The notes: a model not told the origin generated them from the sequence alone. A stretch of DNA of 64,000 nt from Schizophyllum amplum (GCA_007026445.1 VDMD01000023.1:372001-436000); one strand, 5' to 3'; shown: positions 47,334-63,905, counted from the stretch's first letter. Numbers and translations: made by a program.

Positions 47334-48078
47334 CGGGACATCCTCGGCGGCACAACAGATAGAGAAGAAACGGAAGTGCATACCTGTGTAGATTAGCAGA
47401 TGTAGCAATAACGACAGCGATCACGACCTCACAAGCACAGAGTGTAGACAATCCGGTCGGGCATTGGCGATACGCTCCCAGAACAAGGACCTCAAGAGGA
47501 GCTTGCACTGCCGAAGAATAGTTGTAGGTCCGTCCCGGCAAATGCCGATAATCAAAGCCCGGCCCGGCTTTTGTTCCATATCAGGAATGTCTTCTCCTGG
47601 ACGGTCACTATCCTGTAAGTATTCGCTGGAGCGTCAAGCTCTTCGTCACGGTCTCCCGCCTTCTAAAGGACATTAATACGCCTCTAGTAGCTCTATGTCT
47701 ACTGTACAGAACTTCAACATCGCGCTCACGTGGTAAAAGGTCCCGCATGTTGTCATGGGATCTCGTGTTTTGGAACATGCGGAGGCTGTTCAGTTTCCAC
47801 CTTCCCTCTTTTCATCTCGAACCTCGGGTTAGTCCTTTCTTGCGCTAGAATTTTAACAGCGGCTATAGCTGAGCCCTTCGCAGCAGGTCCCGACTTCTTT
47901 CATTGGGCCTATACAAAAGCAGTCCCTCTACCCGACCGTTCCTGAGCTGGCACAAGTCTGCAGGTGTTCATATAGCTGACATAGCCACGCAACACTTGCT
48001 GCATCTACCACCCTCTCTCAATACTCTTGCCGCGCCGCCCTTGGTCAAACATCAACTTCGCGCATAGCGAGTTCAGCG
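47334..48078. other. Intergenic region, RPE and ThuA-domain gene
   Basis: About 0.75 kb without a recognisable gene. It contains the 3' end of RPE and the promoter of the ThuA-domain gene. Confidence 0.45.
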
Positions 48079-49697
48079 ATGGCTCCCACTTTCCACCGGT
48101 CTTTCGTCTGCCTGTTCTTCCTCCACGGCGTCAGCATGGCGGCCAGCACGCCCCACGTCCTCATCTACTCTGCGACGGAGCCAGTTCCGCCATGATTCCA
48201 TCCCCACGGCTGTCCAGGCGCTCAAGGGCGCAGGAGACACCTATTCTATCACCTTCGATGCCACGGAAGGACCGCACGCTCTTCACAGACGGCAATTTAA
48301 GCCAGTACGATGCACTTGTTTTTCTGTCGAATACAGGCGAAGGTGCGTATGTGTCGCACGTGTGCTCAACGAGGGCGCTCACATCCCTCATGATTAGTCT
48401 TGGACGACACTGGCAAGGACGCGCTGCAGAATTATTTGAACCTTGGCGGGAATTTTGTGGGCATCCACTCCGCGACAGACTGCTTGAACACAACGGAGCT
48501 CTATGGGAAAGAGATTGGTGAGCTCTCAATTTCTATCATTAGAGGCTGTTTGATCCGTCAAAACTCGCCGCCGGACATAACTCGTGGAGCGCGATCTAGT
48601 TTTGAACGCGTTCAGAACGAAGTTTAAACTCGCTCTTGGAGCAGACATTACGGGCGCGGGACGAGCTCGTCCCCGCCAAAGACGCCTGATGTCATAGTTT
48701 GAACTCGAACTCGGAGTTTTGAACGTGTTCAAAACTCTCATCAAACAAAACTTGTCCAGAGCGAGTTTTGACGGATCAAACAGCGTCTATTGTGCCGTTC
48801 CGTGCCACCCTCGTTGATCACGATGCCTCTCAGGCGCGTACTTCGACTACCATCCCGAGATTCAGAATGCGGTGGGTGGCATTGGCGTCGAACGTGTATC
48901 TGCAATATAATCAACGGTAAAAATATTGTGTGCAGACTATCAACGTTGTCGACGCCTCACACCCAAGCACGTCGATGCTTCCTGCGCAGTGGCAAATACG
49001 AGACGAGATGTGCGCATTGTGACAGTCCTCCTACTGACGCGAGAGATGAATTAATCTTCACGTATGCAGGTACAACTTCAAGTCAGACCCCCGCAATGTT
49101 GGCGCCGTCGTTCTTCTCTCTGCGGATGAGAGCAGTTACACGGGTAAGCGTCATCCTCCCGTTGCTCGTCGCCACATATTCTGATCGCATGAAAGACGAC
49201 GGTGAACGCAAATATGACCAAGGAAGCCCGCATCCGACAGGTAAGTTACCCAGCATATTACGCAAAAGTGCCGAATATTCATCGTCCCTGCAGCATGGTA
49301 CCAAGAACAAGGCGCCGGCGTCCAGGATGGTGGCACGCCTGGTCGCAGCTTCTACACCAGTCTGGGCCATCTGAACGAGACGTGGCACGACGAGACGTTT
49401 ATGGCGCATATCATGGGTGGCATCCAGTGGGCGCTCGACGCCAACACGACGCGTGCATTCAACTCGAGCGCCTCTGTGGGAAATGGGGACGCGTCGGCGG
49501 CGGAGACGACGTCGAGCTCGGCGCCGGAGGCTTCCCAATCGTGAGTACTAGTGATTTTATCAGAAATCTGTCTCCGTCGGATGTATGACTGAAAACTCTG
49601 CAGATCGTCCGACGAGAATGGAGCTGAAATCCATCATTTAAGGATAACATCTCTTGGTGTGCTGGTGCTGTTGGTCCTAGGATGTTTGAGTCTGTGA
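48079..49697 (+). CDS. Secreted ThuA-domain protein with probable GPI anchor
   Basis: Starts MAPTFHRSFVCLFFLHGVSM, a signal peptide. The ThuA-like (class I amidotransferase-like) domain follows: HVLIYSAT, FRHDSIPTAVQALK, LSQYDALVFLSNTGE, YLNLGGNFVGIHSATDC, GAYFDYHPEIQNA, TINVVDASHPSTS, AWYQEQGAGVQDGGTPGRSF, YTSLGHLNETWHDETFMAHI and MGGIQWALDANTT. A Ser-rich linker and hydrophobic end (LGVLVLLVLGCLSL) suggest GPI anchoring. ThuA relatives are linked to sugar catabolism; the activity here is unknown. Two single-base shifts are likely near 48178 and 48268. The intron 48518-48833 is 316 bp and contains a transposon; without it the intron would be 68 bp, like the others. Confidence 0.82.
48542..48568 (+). 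repeat. Left terminal inverted repeat of the MITE
   Basis: 27 bp. The outermost three bases are GAG, against GAC in the other arm; all inner bases match. Confidence 0.9.
48761..48787 (-). repeat. Right terminal inverted repeat of the MITE
   Basis: 27 bp reverse-complement partner of the left arm, followed immediately by the TA at 48788-48789. Confidence 0.9.
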
Positions 49698-50198
49698 TGG
49701 ACAGATGAGGGATGGCTTTCCGACTCGACGAGTCACGACGGGTTGTTGATTCGATCTTCTTGAAGATGCTGGTCGAGCCGAGTGGTATGATGCCTGATAT
49801 GTGCAAAAAGTGCACATCTCGATATCGCTACGCTGTAAGATCTGAAGCGGAGTGCATTGCTGGCTCATTGAGTCCCTCCACCCTTCGAAGTCCGGACGTT
49901 CAGAATCAACGTGGTGTTCGCGTTTCGCTTGTTCGGACCGGTGGGATGCGATTGATTCGATCAATTGGCGCCTGCGCCGTGCGGTCTCTCGCATCCTGCA
50001 GGTCTCTCGTCGTCGACCACGAATATTGCTCTTATCTGCAGCATTTCACCCGACGCGTGCCCCGGCATGTTCTCGCACGGCCGGCGCGACTCGCGCGCAG
50101 CCTCGACACGACACTCCAAATTTTCGCTGCAGCGCCTGGTCCCGGCGCTTAACAGCGACCGTGCCGTCCTTCCCGCAGTTCACCCCGGGCGGCGCAAC
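49698..50198. other. Intergenic region, ThuA-domain gene and glycosyltransferase 1
   Basis: Promoter region of the first glycosyltransferase gene. No gene or repeat is seen in it. Confidence 0.45.
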
Positions 50199-52185
50199 AT
50201 GTCACGCGTGTCCAAGGCGCGGATCGTGCTACTGGCTGCTGCAGCACTGCTGAGCCTCACCGTTGTTGCTGTCCTGGCTACTGGTGCCGAATGGAGCCGT
50301 ACAATACCCTTCATCTCCTCACCGGCGCCCTTGGTGGGGTACAGCGCCGAGGAGCTGAAGGCGCTGTGGCAACGGGAGGTGAATGCTGGGCACTATCCAA
50401 GTAGGAGACCAGGTGCGTGGTCCGCGATCGCGTTGCATCTCGAACTGACCCGGGTCCTTACCAGTGCCAAAGGAGGTCGGGCTCACCGCACGTCCACTCA
50501 ACCCCGCTATACCCTCTCGCTCCAAGATACCCAACAAATACAAGGCGCTGACTCACGCCGATGCGGGGACACCGACCGAGGGAAGTGGCCGCGAGCGCGA
50601 ATACGTCAATGTGCCCGCGCGCAACGCGTCCTTCCCCCCGCGGCCCCCGCAGGACAGCATTGCGGACTTCGATGCGGTGCTCGCCCACTGCGACTATAAC
50701 GCAGGCAAAGTGCGCTTCATGCCTGCCTTCTCGTGTCGCGCGTGTGCTTAGGACCTAGCAACACAGTACGTGCGCGACTGCCTCAAGGTGCTCCGCCTCG
50801 GCGCGGGCCTCGACGTCGGGCGGCGGGTGCGGCAGGGCGCGCTGAACGAATGGAAATATGTCTATCTGGAGACGGGCAGGCCAGCATCAAGAGTGCCGCA
50901 GACCTCGTACGAGGACACGGCGCGCGACGATGATCCAGAGCATGCAGAGCTCAGGCGCGTATCCGCGCAGCCCATCGTGCCCCCGGGCGCGTCTCCTTCG
51001 CCTTCGCCATTGCCATGCGATCTCGACAATCCGCGCCTTTTTCACATATTTTGGGCGCTTCCGTTCACGGATAAGCCATATATGGCGTTGCTGTCCTTCC
51101 TCTACACACAGAATACGGCTCGCGACGCGTGCCGGCCGCAGATGTGGGTTTGGGTCAACGCAGGGCCCGGCATCACCACTGATGGGCAGCTCGAGGCGCG
51201 CCTACGAGATAGCCCGTGGGCGGGGCCGTTCTTACATCCGCGCTTCCACGATGCGATCCAGTTCAAGGTGTGGGATGCAGCGGAGCAGTTGGACGCCGTG
51301 GACGAGCTCAAAGACCATTGGCGCGGGGTGAGCGTCATCCGGTCGGAGGGGCGCGTTGTCGCGTCGGGCGGACGCGCTGCGGTAGACGGGATGTCAGTGA
51401 TCTTGTCCGACATGGTGCGCTTCGTGGTATGCCATCGCTTCGGCGGCGTGTACCTCGACGCTGACACGGTGCTGCTGCGGGACTGGGAGGAGCTATGGGG
51501 CTGGAAGGGCGCATTTGCATACCAGTGGTCGCGGTTCACGCGCTACAACACGGCGGTGACGAAACTCGGGCGGCAGTCTCAACTCGGGGCGTTCATCCTG
51601 CGGACAGCTCTGCGGAACGGACTGGATTTTCATCCAATCACGGTGTCCAAGTACATGAAGGAGGCGAATTTGGAGCCGCTGTTTACAAGGCTCCCGGATG
51701 CACTGTTCGACCCGGCGTGGTTGAACACGGATAGCTTCCAGCGGGATAGGCCACCGCAACCGTTCTTCCTCACGTGAGTGATCACTTTTAGGAGCGTCTC
51801 CTCTGCTGACGCTTTCATAGGTATGGCGAGTTCTTCGACGCGCAAGCTGGCGAGCCAGAGGCTCTAGGCATGGAGGGGTTCTTCCGAGGCGCATTCTCTT
51901 ACCACTATCACAATCAATGGTGAGACCGCAGGCTGTATCCGCGGCGGATGCTAACTCGTGCGCAGGCAAATGCCGTTCGACCGCGTCCGCAATTGGCCCG
52001 AGCTTGGTGCGCGGTTCTACGAGGGAGAGAGGCAGTTGCGGCAGGCGGCACGGGTGTCGCCAGGGAGGGAGCTGGACGGGGAGGCGACGGTGGACCTGAG
52101 CTGGTCGACGGTGCTGAAGCGAACATTCGAGGCGTATGTACGTGGCGAGCGACCTAATATGTACGGCGAATGGATAGTCTGGTGA
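50199..52185 (+). CDS. DXD-type glycosyltransferase 1 (GT32-like)
   Basis: Predicted type II Golgi membrane enzyme of about 590 residues. The start MSRVSKARIVLLAAAALLSL gives a short cytosolic tail and signal anchor. The catalytic region has NPRLFHIFWALPFTDKPYMA, GPFLHPRFHDAIQFKVWDAA, MSVILSDMVRFVVCHRFGGV and YLDADTVLLRDWEEL, in which DAD is the DXD metal/nucleotide-sugar site. RYNTAVTKLGRQSQLGAF and PDALFDPAWLNTDSFQRDRP follow, with the C-terminal WSTVLKRTFEAYVRGERPNM. Five exons, introns about 50-60 bp, frame intact. The pattern fits DXD sugar-binding glycosyltransferases (Gb3-synthase-like/GT32). Donor and acceptor are unknown. A paralogue follows after 148 bp. Confidence 0.85.
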
Positions 52186-52333
52186 ATGTTGAATTCTGGA
52201 TCTGAGCCCGTGAGACTGCGGGGGCGCTGCGCAGTCGCCACCATTGATCGGATGCTCGCTCCGGGATCGTTGCGTGTCGGGACACCCGCAAGTTGAGCTG
52301 AACCACGACGACGACGGCGAGAGCGGCGCCGCC

Positions 52334-54719
52334 ATGTCCTCGTCCATCTACTACCCCAGCACCGGCCACACGAAAAGTCGTTCCACCCAGCTCCCGCTCT
52401 TCTCCTCCGCACTCCCCGAAAAGCTCACGCGACGCCGCCCCCCGACGCCCCCGCCGTTCCTCCGCATACCGCTGCCCTTTCCCCGCCGCGTTCTCGTCGT
52501 CCCAAATCCCTTGCGCGTACACCACCTCTTTGTCGCGCGCTTTGGGGTCATTCCGGGCACCATCCTCCTCCTCTTTGCCTCTGTTTCGCTGCTGCTCACC
52601 GTCTTCGCATTCGGCAAGCGTTATGGCAGCAAGGAGAAGCAGTGGCCCACGACGCGTATCCCCTTTATGGGTGATCCGCCCACGCTCGTCTTCAAACGTG
52701 ACGACCTCCAGCGGATATGGGACTGGGAGATAGCTAGCGGCCACTACCCTAGCCGCCGCCCGAGTGCGTAAATCACTCCCTTGCCTGTTCATCACTAACT
52801 CCCACCCAGTCCCAGAGCAGATTGGCCTCGCCAAGCCTCCTAGAAACCCAGGCGTTCCCCCACGCAAGACGAACAAGTTCAAGGCCCCGCCCGGCATTCA
52901 CCCGACGACCGAGTCAGACGGCGTTGGTGCACAACGCGTCTACCTCGATATTCAGAGCCGTCCACCCAATGTTGCGTATCCCCCACGACCTGTGCCCGGT
53001 AGTGTGGCCGACCTTGACTCGGTCATGGACCATTGCGACTTTTCCGAGAACAAGGTGCGCACCTCCCTCCTCGCGTGATCGCGACTGCTGATCAGCGCCG
53101 TAGTACGTCCGCGATTGCCTCGAGGTCCTCCGCGTCGGTGCAGGCTTGGACAACGGTGACCGCGTACGGCGCGGTGAGATGGACGACTGGAAGTATATCT
53201 TCATGGAGCAGCCCGAAGGCTACAACGTATCCCTTTCCGCTCCCGCCGGTGCTGACAGCCCTATCACCGCGCTCGCCAACGACGGCGATCCTAACAGTGG
53301 CCTCAACCGCCGCTGGGGCGCCGACTGGGAGCCATCGCTCGAGCTTCGCCTTCCCATCGAGCAGCACCCGTATGCCGCTCTCCCTGAACCCTGCGATCCG
53401 GAGAACCCTCGGCTGTTCCACATGTTCTGGACCGGTCCCTTCACGGACAAGCCGTACATGGCCCTCCTTTCCTTCCTATTCACGCAGAACACCGGCCTTC
53501 ACCTCGATGAATTCCCTCCCACGTCTGCCTGCCGGCCTCAGTTCTGGCTATGGATCAATCCTGGCCCCGCCGCGGCGGTACCGAACCCGAACGCCGTGCG
53601 CGACATGTTCGACGGACTGAAGGACAACCCATGGGGCGGCGCCGTTCTTGCATCCGCGCTTCCATGATGTGATCCACTTCAAGATGTGGAACACAACGGA
53701 GCAGCTGGACGGGGTTCCCGAGCTGGCCGACGAGTGGCGCCATCTCGACACGCTCTTCAACTCGGGCGGACACGTCGTTAATGTGCCCGCGCAGAAGAAA
53801 GACTCTAGCAGCGCCTCCGCGGAGAAGAAGGAAGACGACGACGACGTGCTGAACCGCCTGGGTTCCAAGTCGGCATCGTCGTACGACCGCCTGAGTGTCA
53901 TTCTCTCGGATATGGCCCGTTTTGTGCTGTGTCATCGCTTCGGTGGGATCTACCTGGACGCGGACACGATCTTCTTGCGCGACTGGGAGGAGCTGTGGGG
54001 ATGGAAAGGTGCATTCGCGTACCGCTGGTCACGCCTGCCCAAGTACAACACGGCGGTGCTCAAGCTGAACAAGCAGAGCGCGCTTGGCACGTTCCTCTTC
54101 CGCACTGCGCTGCAGAACAATCTGGACTTCCATCCGATGACCATATCGAGATATACCAAGGACGCGTATTTGGAGCCCTTGTTGTTACGCCTGCCGGACG
54201 CGCTCTTCGACTCAGCCTGGCTCAACACGGAAGACTTCCAGCGTGACCGCCCGCCGCAACCATACTTGACTGAGTGAGTACGCAAGTCTGTAATTAAGGG
54301 GACGTTCTAATGTGTACGTAGCTTCTCGGAGTTCTTCGACACGCCAGCCTCATCCTCTGGGTGCACCGATGGCACTTGGCGCAGAAGGCTTCTACAAGGG
54401 TGCATACTCATATCACTTCCACAACTACTGGCGAGTGCCGCGTCTCTTTACCTCCTTTGACATGGTCTAACAGCCTGATAGGTGGAAACCTTTCGACCCA
54501 GCTCGCAACTGGCCAGATCTGGGGGAGCGCTTCATCTCCGGCGAGCGCCAGGCAAGGGCTACCCTGCGCGCCAGCGGGGCGCATCTCAAGCCAGAGGGTG
54601 AGGAGCGTGTGTCGGATGACAAGCGCGATCTCGATTGGTCCACGGTGCTCAAGCGGACGTTCGAGGCGTACATTCGCGGCGAGCGGCCAAATATGTATGG
54701 GGAATGGATACGGTGGTAA
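52334..54719 (+). CDS. DXD-type glycosyltransferase 2, tandem paralogue
   Basis: Paralogue of the upstream gene with the same intron positions. It has a longer N-terminal cytosolic region (MSSSIYYPSTGHTKSRSTQL), a membrane anchor VIPGTILLLFASVSLLLTVF, then DDLQRIWDWEIASGHYPSRR. The catalytic part shows NPRLFHMFWTGPFTDKPYMA, HPRFHDVIHFKMWNTTEQLD, LSVILSDMARFVLCHRFGGI and YLDADTIFLRDWEEL, and the end is WSTVLKRTFEAYIRGERPNM. A strongly acidic, Lys-rich insert (near 53800-53870) precedes the DXD region and is absent from copy 1. Shifts of one base occur near 53640 and 54358. One intron (54431-54481) uses GC..AG. Substrates are unknown. Confidence 0.83.
54431..54481 (+). other. GC-AG intron in glycosyltransferase 2
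   Basis: The intron starts GCGAGT and ends CCTGATAG, with a branch-point-like TCTAAC at 54465-54470. Splicing restores the frame for HNYW-WKPFD, matching copy 1, whose homologous intron starts GTGAGA. Confidence 0.7.
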
Positions 54720-55129
54720 AATACGCTGAGGCGGATTATCGGGGTATGAAACGAGCATGGAGGTGAGCAAGTGCGTAGAGAGTACTTAGAAGGGTCTAGT
54801 GATGCGGGCTTAGCGGGGTCGTTGCCGCCTTAGCACTGCGCGCGGTTATATTCACTGCTTTAATGTACATAGATAAACGACGCCGGGCGCTCGCGCAGCT
54901 GGACATGGACTTGCCGCACCTGTCAATAACTTACCGCATCTGTCTATACCAAGTTTACTACCTTGTAATGCAGCCGCTCGTTGACTGGACCTTGGTAGCG
55001 TCAAATCTCAAGGGACTTGGCGACGTAGGACACATCACACGCTGTGCGTACAATGCCAGTATTGGCCCTCAAGCAACATGGAGATGAAGTTTGAACGTGA
55101 GAACTTTGGTTAAGTTATTAAATCCCGAC

Positions 55130-57605
<2,476 letters not shown>

Positions 57606-57884
57606 GTCTGCAATCGAACGCCAGCAGTTTCTGAGGTGAGCGCTTCAGTACTACTGAGGGGTATCATCCAAAGCGGATGCCAAAGCGTTGAAGGCGGCGG
57701 TCCGGCGCACGCGATCTTCCTGATTAGCACACTCCAAGTTCAACTCCATTGTCCTCTCGCTGTCTGGCGTCCACGACTATATTCAGAAACAATAGTGAAG
57801 TGTGACCGCGGCAAGCTTGGGTCGGTACATAAATGCCGACCTCACTTGTTTCGCTCATGAAGTTCTTTACTACATAGTCGTCCC

Positions 57885-60246
<2,362 letters not shown>

Positions 60247-60515
60247 TCATCGGTCAGCCTGAGCGCCTCGGTCGGACGCGCCCGACGTCATCACAGGTTG
60301 ATCTAGCTGTGTAGGTTCGGATCAAGCCCTGTCGAACCATTTTTTGTGGCGTCGGAGGGATGTTCGGCCCGGCGCATGAACGCTGCTTGTTCTTCGACGC
60401 TGTCGTGTTTCGCATTGCACATCACTCATCGACGTTCTCTGACGCCTTCGCAATATTATACAGATTGTCTACAGTATGTCTCTGGTCATGTTCTTATGGA
60501 CTCCCAAGATGTAGG

Positions 60516-63500
60516 TTAGATCACCTCCAGTCGTATCGATCCGTAATGCTCTGGTTGATCAACGCGCAACAGATTCTTCGTAGCAAGCACTGCCCAACAA
60601 TCCGTATCAGTATCGGCCCACATAATAGAGAAATACGAGGCGCACCCAAGCAATGATAAAATCCAGCAGCAGCAACATGCCTCGTGCTCGTCTCCATCGG
60701 AACGATGGTGTCAAACGTCAAGCTCTTGCCCGAAGGCAACGTCTGGTTCTGCATCCTCGCATACCTGTCGCACGATCAGCCATTCATAACGACGAACGAA
60801 CACCGCGCGACCCACTCAAGGAAGTTGAACGAATTCTTCTCTAGCGTGATCAGGTTGGCGTCTGTCACCTGGGACTCATTCGCGGCACCGTCGATAGCGT
60901 CCACTATTCATTGGAATCTCCTCAGCCGGGATTCATCAGTGTCTTGTTCCAATTGCTCACCTTCAAAACGGAAGTCGTCCCCGACTGGGCCAGGACTAAA
61001 AGCGATCGCGCTGCCACCAGGTCCGCCAACCGCACTACCCGGCAGACTACCTCCCAGCGACGCATCGCGAGGACCGAGGGAGCTGTTACGCCCGGGCAGC
61101 CGAATGGATACTTGGTCGACGCTGATCTTGTCGCTTCCTTCGCCGGGAAGTAGAGGAGCGCCCGAGGAGCTCATGAATCCGGCATGGTCCCATGGAAAGA
61201 ATGAGCTGCGTTGCGAGGACAGGTTGACTTCAGCCTGCGCATCATAGAAGCCGAGCTGCGATGCCGGGCGAGAGGACATCCGTCTCGCTTGCCCGGGGTC
61301 CTGTGGGCGCGTCAGTAAAAACCTCACGTTCTTGGAGGTTCCGCCTACTTCTGATGAGTGCCGATCGGGATCCTCCCTCTCAAAGAATCGCTGATCCTCG
61401 TCGTAGATGCCTATGTGTGTCCTTCGGTCAGCGGCGTGTGCGCTTCGTCTTCTCGCGACGCACCTGGAGGCATGCCCGCACCCATGTCCATGTCGGGGTA
61501 CATGTTGTCTGCGTCAACATACCGGCCTTCCTCGTCCTCCTCACGCACAGGCGATAAACGTCTTCGCTTGGAGGAACGGCCATCTGCGGATCCTTAGTTC
61601 CTTTGCGACCTTTGCCAGGCATCATACACACCACGGGCCATATCGCTGTCTCCGGAAAGAGCCTCAAACTGGATCCTGAACACCTCCTGCATGAAGTCCG
61701 CTAGAGCGGGCGCCTGGACTTTTGTCGAAAAGTTAGCTGGACGCAACTGCAACGTCGGTGTATCTTACCAATACTTGGCGGTCCCGAGACAAGCTCCTCG
61801 ATCATCTTTTCGCTCGCCTTCTCCGCCTGCTTCTGCGCTTGCTCCTTCTTCAGCAAAGCCTGGCCCTCAAGATATTGCGTGCGCGCCGTCTGGTCGCCCA
61901 TTTCAGCTTCGCTCATCGAGGCATATACATTACGCTTACCCGCAGCTCCTCGTCCGTCAATTCAGTCCGCGCATCCAGCAGCAATCTGGTTCTCTTGAGC
62001 TTCTTGGGCGCTTGAGCTGCTTGTTCTTCGTCGTTCTTCCTGGTCGTTTCCAACAATGGCACCTGCCCCTCTTCCTGCGACAGAAACAGGCGTGAGAAGG
62101 ACGTCGCAGGGCTGACCCCGCGTGGAGTCAGCGCTCGCGATGGCGGGCGACTGCCGCGCCTAGCGGACGAAGGCGGCTGGTTCTCTGCGTAAAGTAAGCA
62201 AAGTAAATATCTAGACGGTGGTTTCAGCTCACCTTTCGCCCTTGCAGACGCGGTCTTCGTAATGAGCATCGATGAGTTCGAGGCATATGATTTAATCGTT
62301 CGAGCTTACCCGCTTCTTCCGCGGCGTCTCTGGGATGGCAGAATGGTCAGGCTGGTCGCTATCCGGAGCACGCGGCGGCTCTGGAATATCGCCAAGATCG
62401 AACGGCTGTCCCATGTCGACTTCCATCGGGAAATCATTGTCGAACTCGGCAGGCTCCCTGGGTATGCTCAGTATCGCCGTCTTCGCAGATCACCACACAC
62501 AGAACTCACGGCCCTGCTCGAGTAGGGCTTGCTCCCCACCCCTCGCCTAACTCCCGCGCGAGCTCGTCTCCCAGGCCACCGAGGTCGAAGGCATCGGGCG
62601 CTCCAAAGATATCCTCATTGAGGATAAATGCGTTATCAGCTTGCGACGACGTGTTGTCCGGGCCGCTGAAGGAAAAATCGTATGAGGCGGAAAGCAGGTG
62701 GTCGTGATGCTCTTGCAGCATATGCTTGTCTGCGCGGACGGTCTCGTGCTCGGGTACAGCTGCGGCCCCTTTCCCCTTCCCCTTCCTCCCGGCTTTCGGG
62801 TCGTAATCGTCATCGTCCACGTCCATGCGGTCGTCACTGCCGCGATCTGCATATCTTCGTGAGCCTCTGCCTCCTGCGCCACAATATGTATACGCACTAA
62901 TGTTCAAGAAGTCGTCCCAGTCCTGAAGCCACATGAGCGGGTGTTCCTGCACTAGGGACGGAGGGACGCACCGCTACTAGAGCGTCGAAGTCCATCGCAT
63001 ATGTATTCTTGGGGTCCGAGGTCAATGTCACGGCGCCGGCCCTGTAGTTGAAGGTGAGCGCTCTCGTCTTGACACATTCACGCGCGTCTCACCTTACTGT
63101 CGGCTGCGCCATCTGCAGCTGGTCGTCATTGAGGGACTTGAGCTCGATGACGACTTTCTTGAGCGAAGTTACGCAGTTGGTAACATCGGTGAAGAACATT
63201 TCTTGTTTGACTGTATTGAAGGGATGATTGAGCCTCATTCAGGGTTGGGATTCATCTACGACTGCGCTATACCTTTATACACGCTGCAAGTAGGTCAGCA
63301 ATTCGTCGACAATGTGAGTGTATGCGCACGCACCGGGCCACACCGACCATCAAATTACTCGAGAGTCGCAAAGCAAGGGGTTCAATGGGTTCAGCAATTA
63401 GGTCGCATAGTTGCGCGATATCAGCAGTGAGAACAGAGCGTTTGGGTAATTTCTTGAAAGCAGATCGTGATCCCAAAGTCGCAGCAAGCCTGCAGGCGCG

Positions 63501-63592
63501 TTAGCATGCGCGGATTGCGCCCATCCACTGGCTCACCAGAGCAGTCCGAATCCGCTATCGCGCTTGGATAGTAGCTCTTGGGTGAAAAACAT
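60516..63592 (-). CDS. REC8: Rec8-type alpha-kleisin of cohesin
   Basis: Meiotic cohesin subunit that closes the Smc1-Smc3 ring. Exon 1 encodes MFFTQELLSKRDSGFGLLW, exon 2 continues LAATLGSRSAFKKLPKRSVL and IAEPIEPLALRLSSNLMVGV, then AR-VYK-VKQEMFFTDVTNCV. The WLAATLGSR pattern is that of Rec8; Rad21 has WLAAHW. The middle is long, acidic and Lys/Ser-rich (YADRGSDDRMDVDDDDYDPK), as in kleisins. The C-terminal winged helix is NFLEWVARCRYARMQNQTLP, then LTFDTIVP, VAAAGFYHCLVLATKNLLRV and YGSIRLEVI before the TAA at 60516-60518. More than ten exons; some joins in the middle and one shift near 60930 remain uncertain. A Rad21 identity is less likely but not excluded. Confidence 0.82.
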
Positions 63593-63850
63593 GATAAATA
63601 ACAGTTCCAGATGTGTCAGTGATCTGGGCCAGATGGATTAGCGTTGCGCTTGGGCGAGTGAAGCCGAGGCGGCACACGCACTAAGTAATGGTGAATAATG
63701 CGGGGATCGTATGCAGGTAGCGGGATGAGCTGTTATGGGAGAGATATGTTGTAGAGAAAGGAGAGATTGGTCAATGGCCGTGAAGGAAAAAAGGAAGGAG
63801 TGGAAGCGAGTTTGGAAGCACAGGCATTCGGCCAAGTCGAAGATCCTCGA
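63593..63850 (-). promoter_or_regulatory. Putative promoter and leader of REC8
   Basis: On the minus strand this is pyrimidine-rich (CTCTCC, CTTCC runs) with a CCAAT motif at 63766-63770, about 175 bp before the ATG. No coding sequence fits it. Confidence 0.45.
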
Positions 63851-63905
63851 CGGCGTTTGCCGATGTTGACATTTCGGCAAATGCCGAGAGCCATGGCTGA
63901 CTTAC

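Larger units (their letters stand above)
48542..48787. mobile_element. MITE with 27-bp terminal inverted repeats, TA target duplication
   Basis: A 246-bp non-coding element inside an intron. The left terminal repeat (48542-48568) begins GAGGCTGTTTGATCCGTC and the right one (48761-48787) is its reverse complement except for one base, so 26 of 27 positions pair. TA dinucleotides flank both ends (48540-48541 and 48788-48789), the target duplication of Tc1/mariner-type transposases. There is no transposase, so it needs a partner element elsewhere. GC content is lower than in the flanking exons. Confidence 0.9.

Noticed and set aside
48526..48744. Minus-strand 72-residue frame inside the MITE
   Set aside because: It is short, lies between terminal repeats and shows no transposase motif; the element is non-autonomous.
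51493..52347. Minus-strand frame of 284 residues over glycosyltransferase 1
   Set aside because: Antisense shadow of a clear gene; no start context or family.
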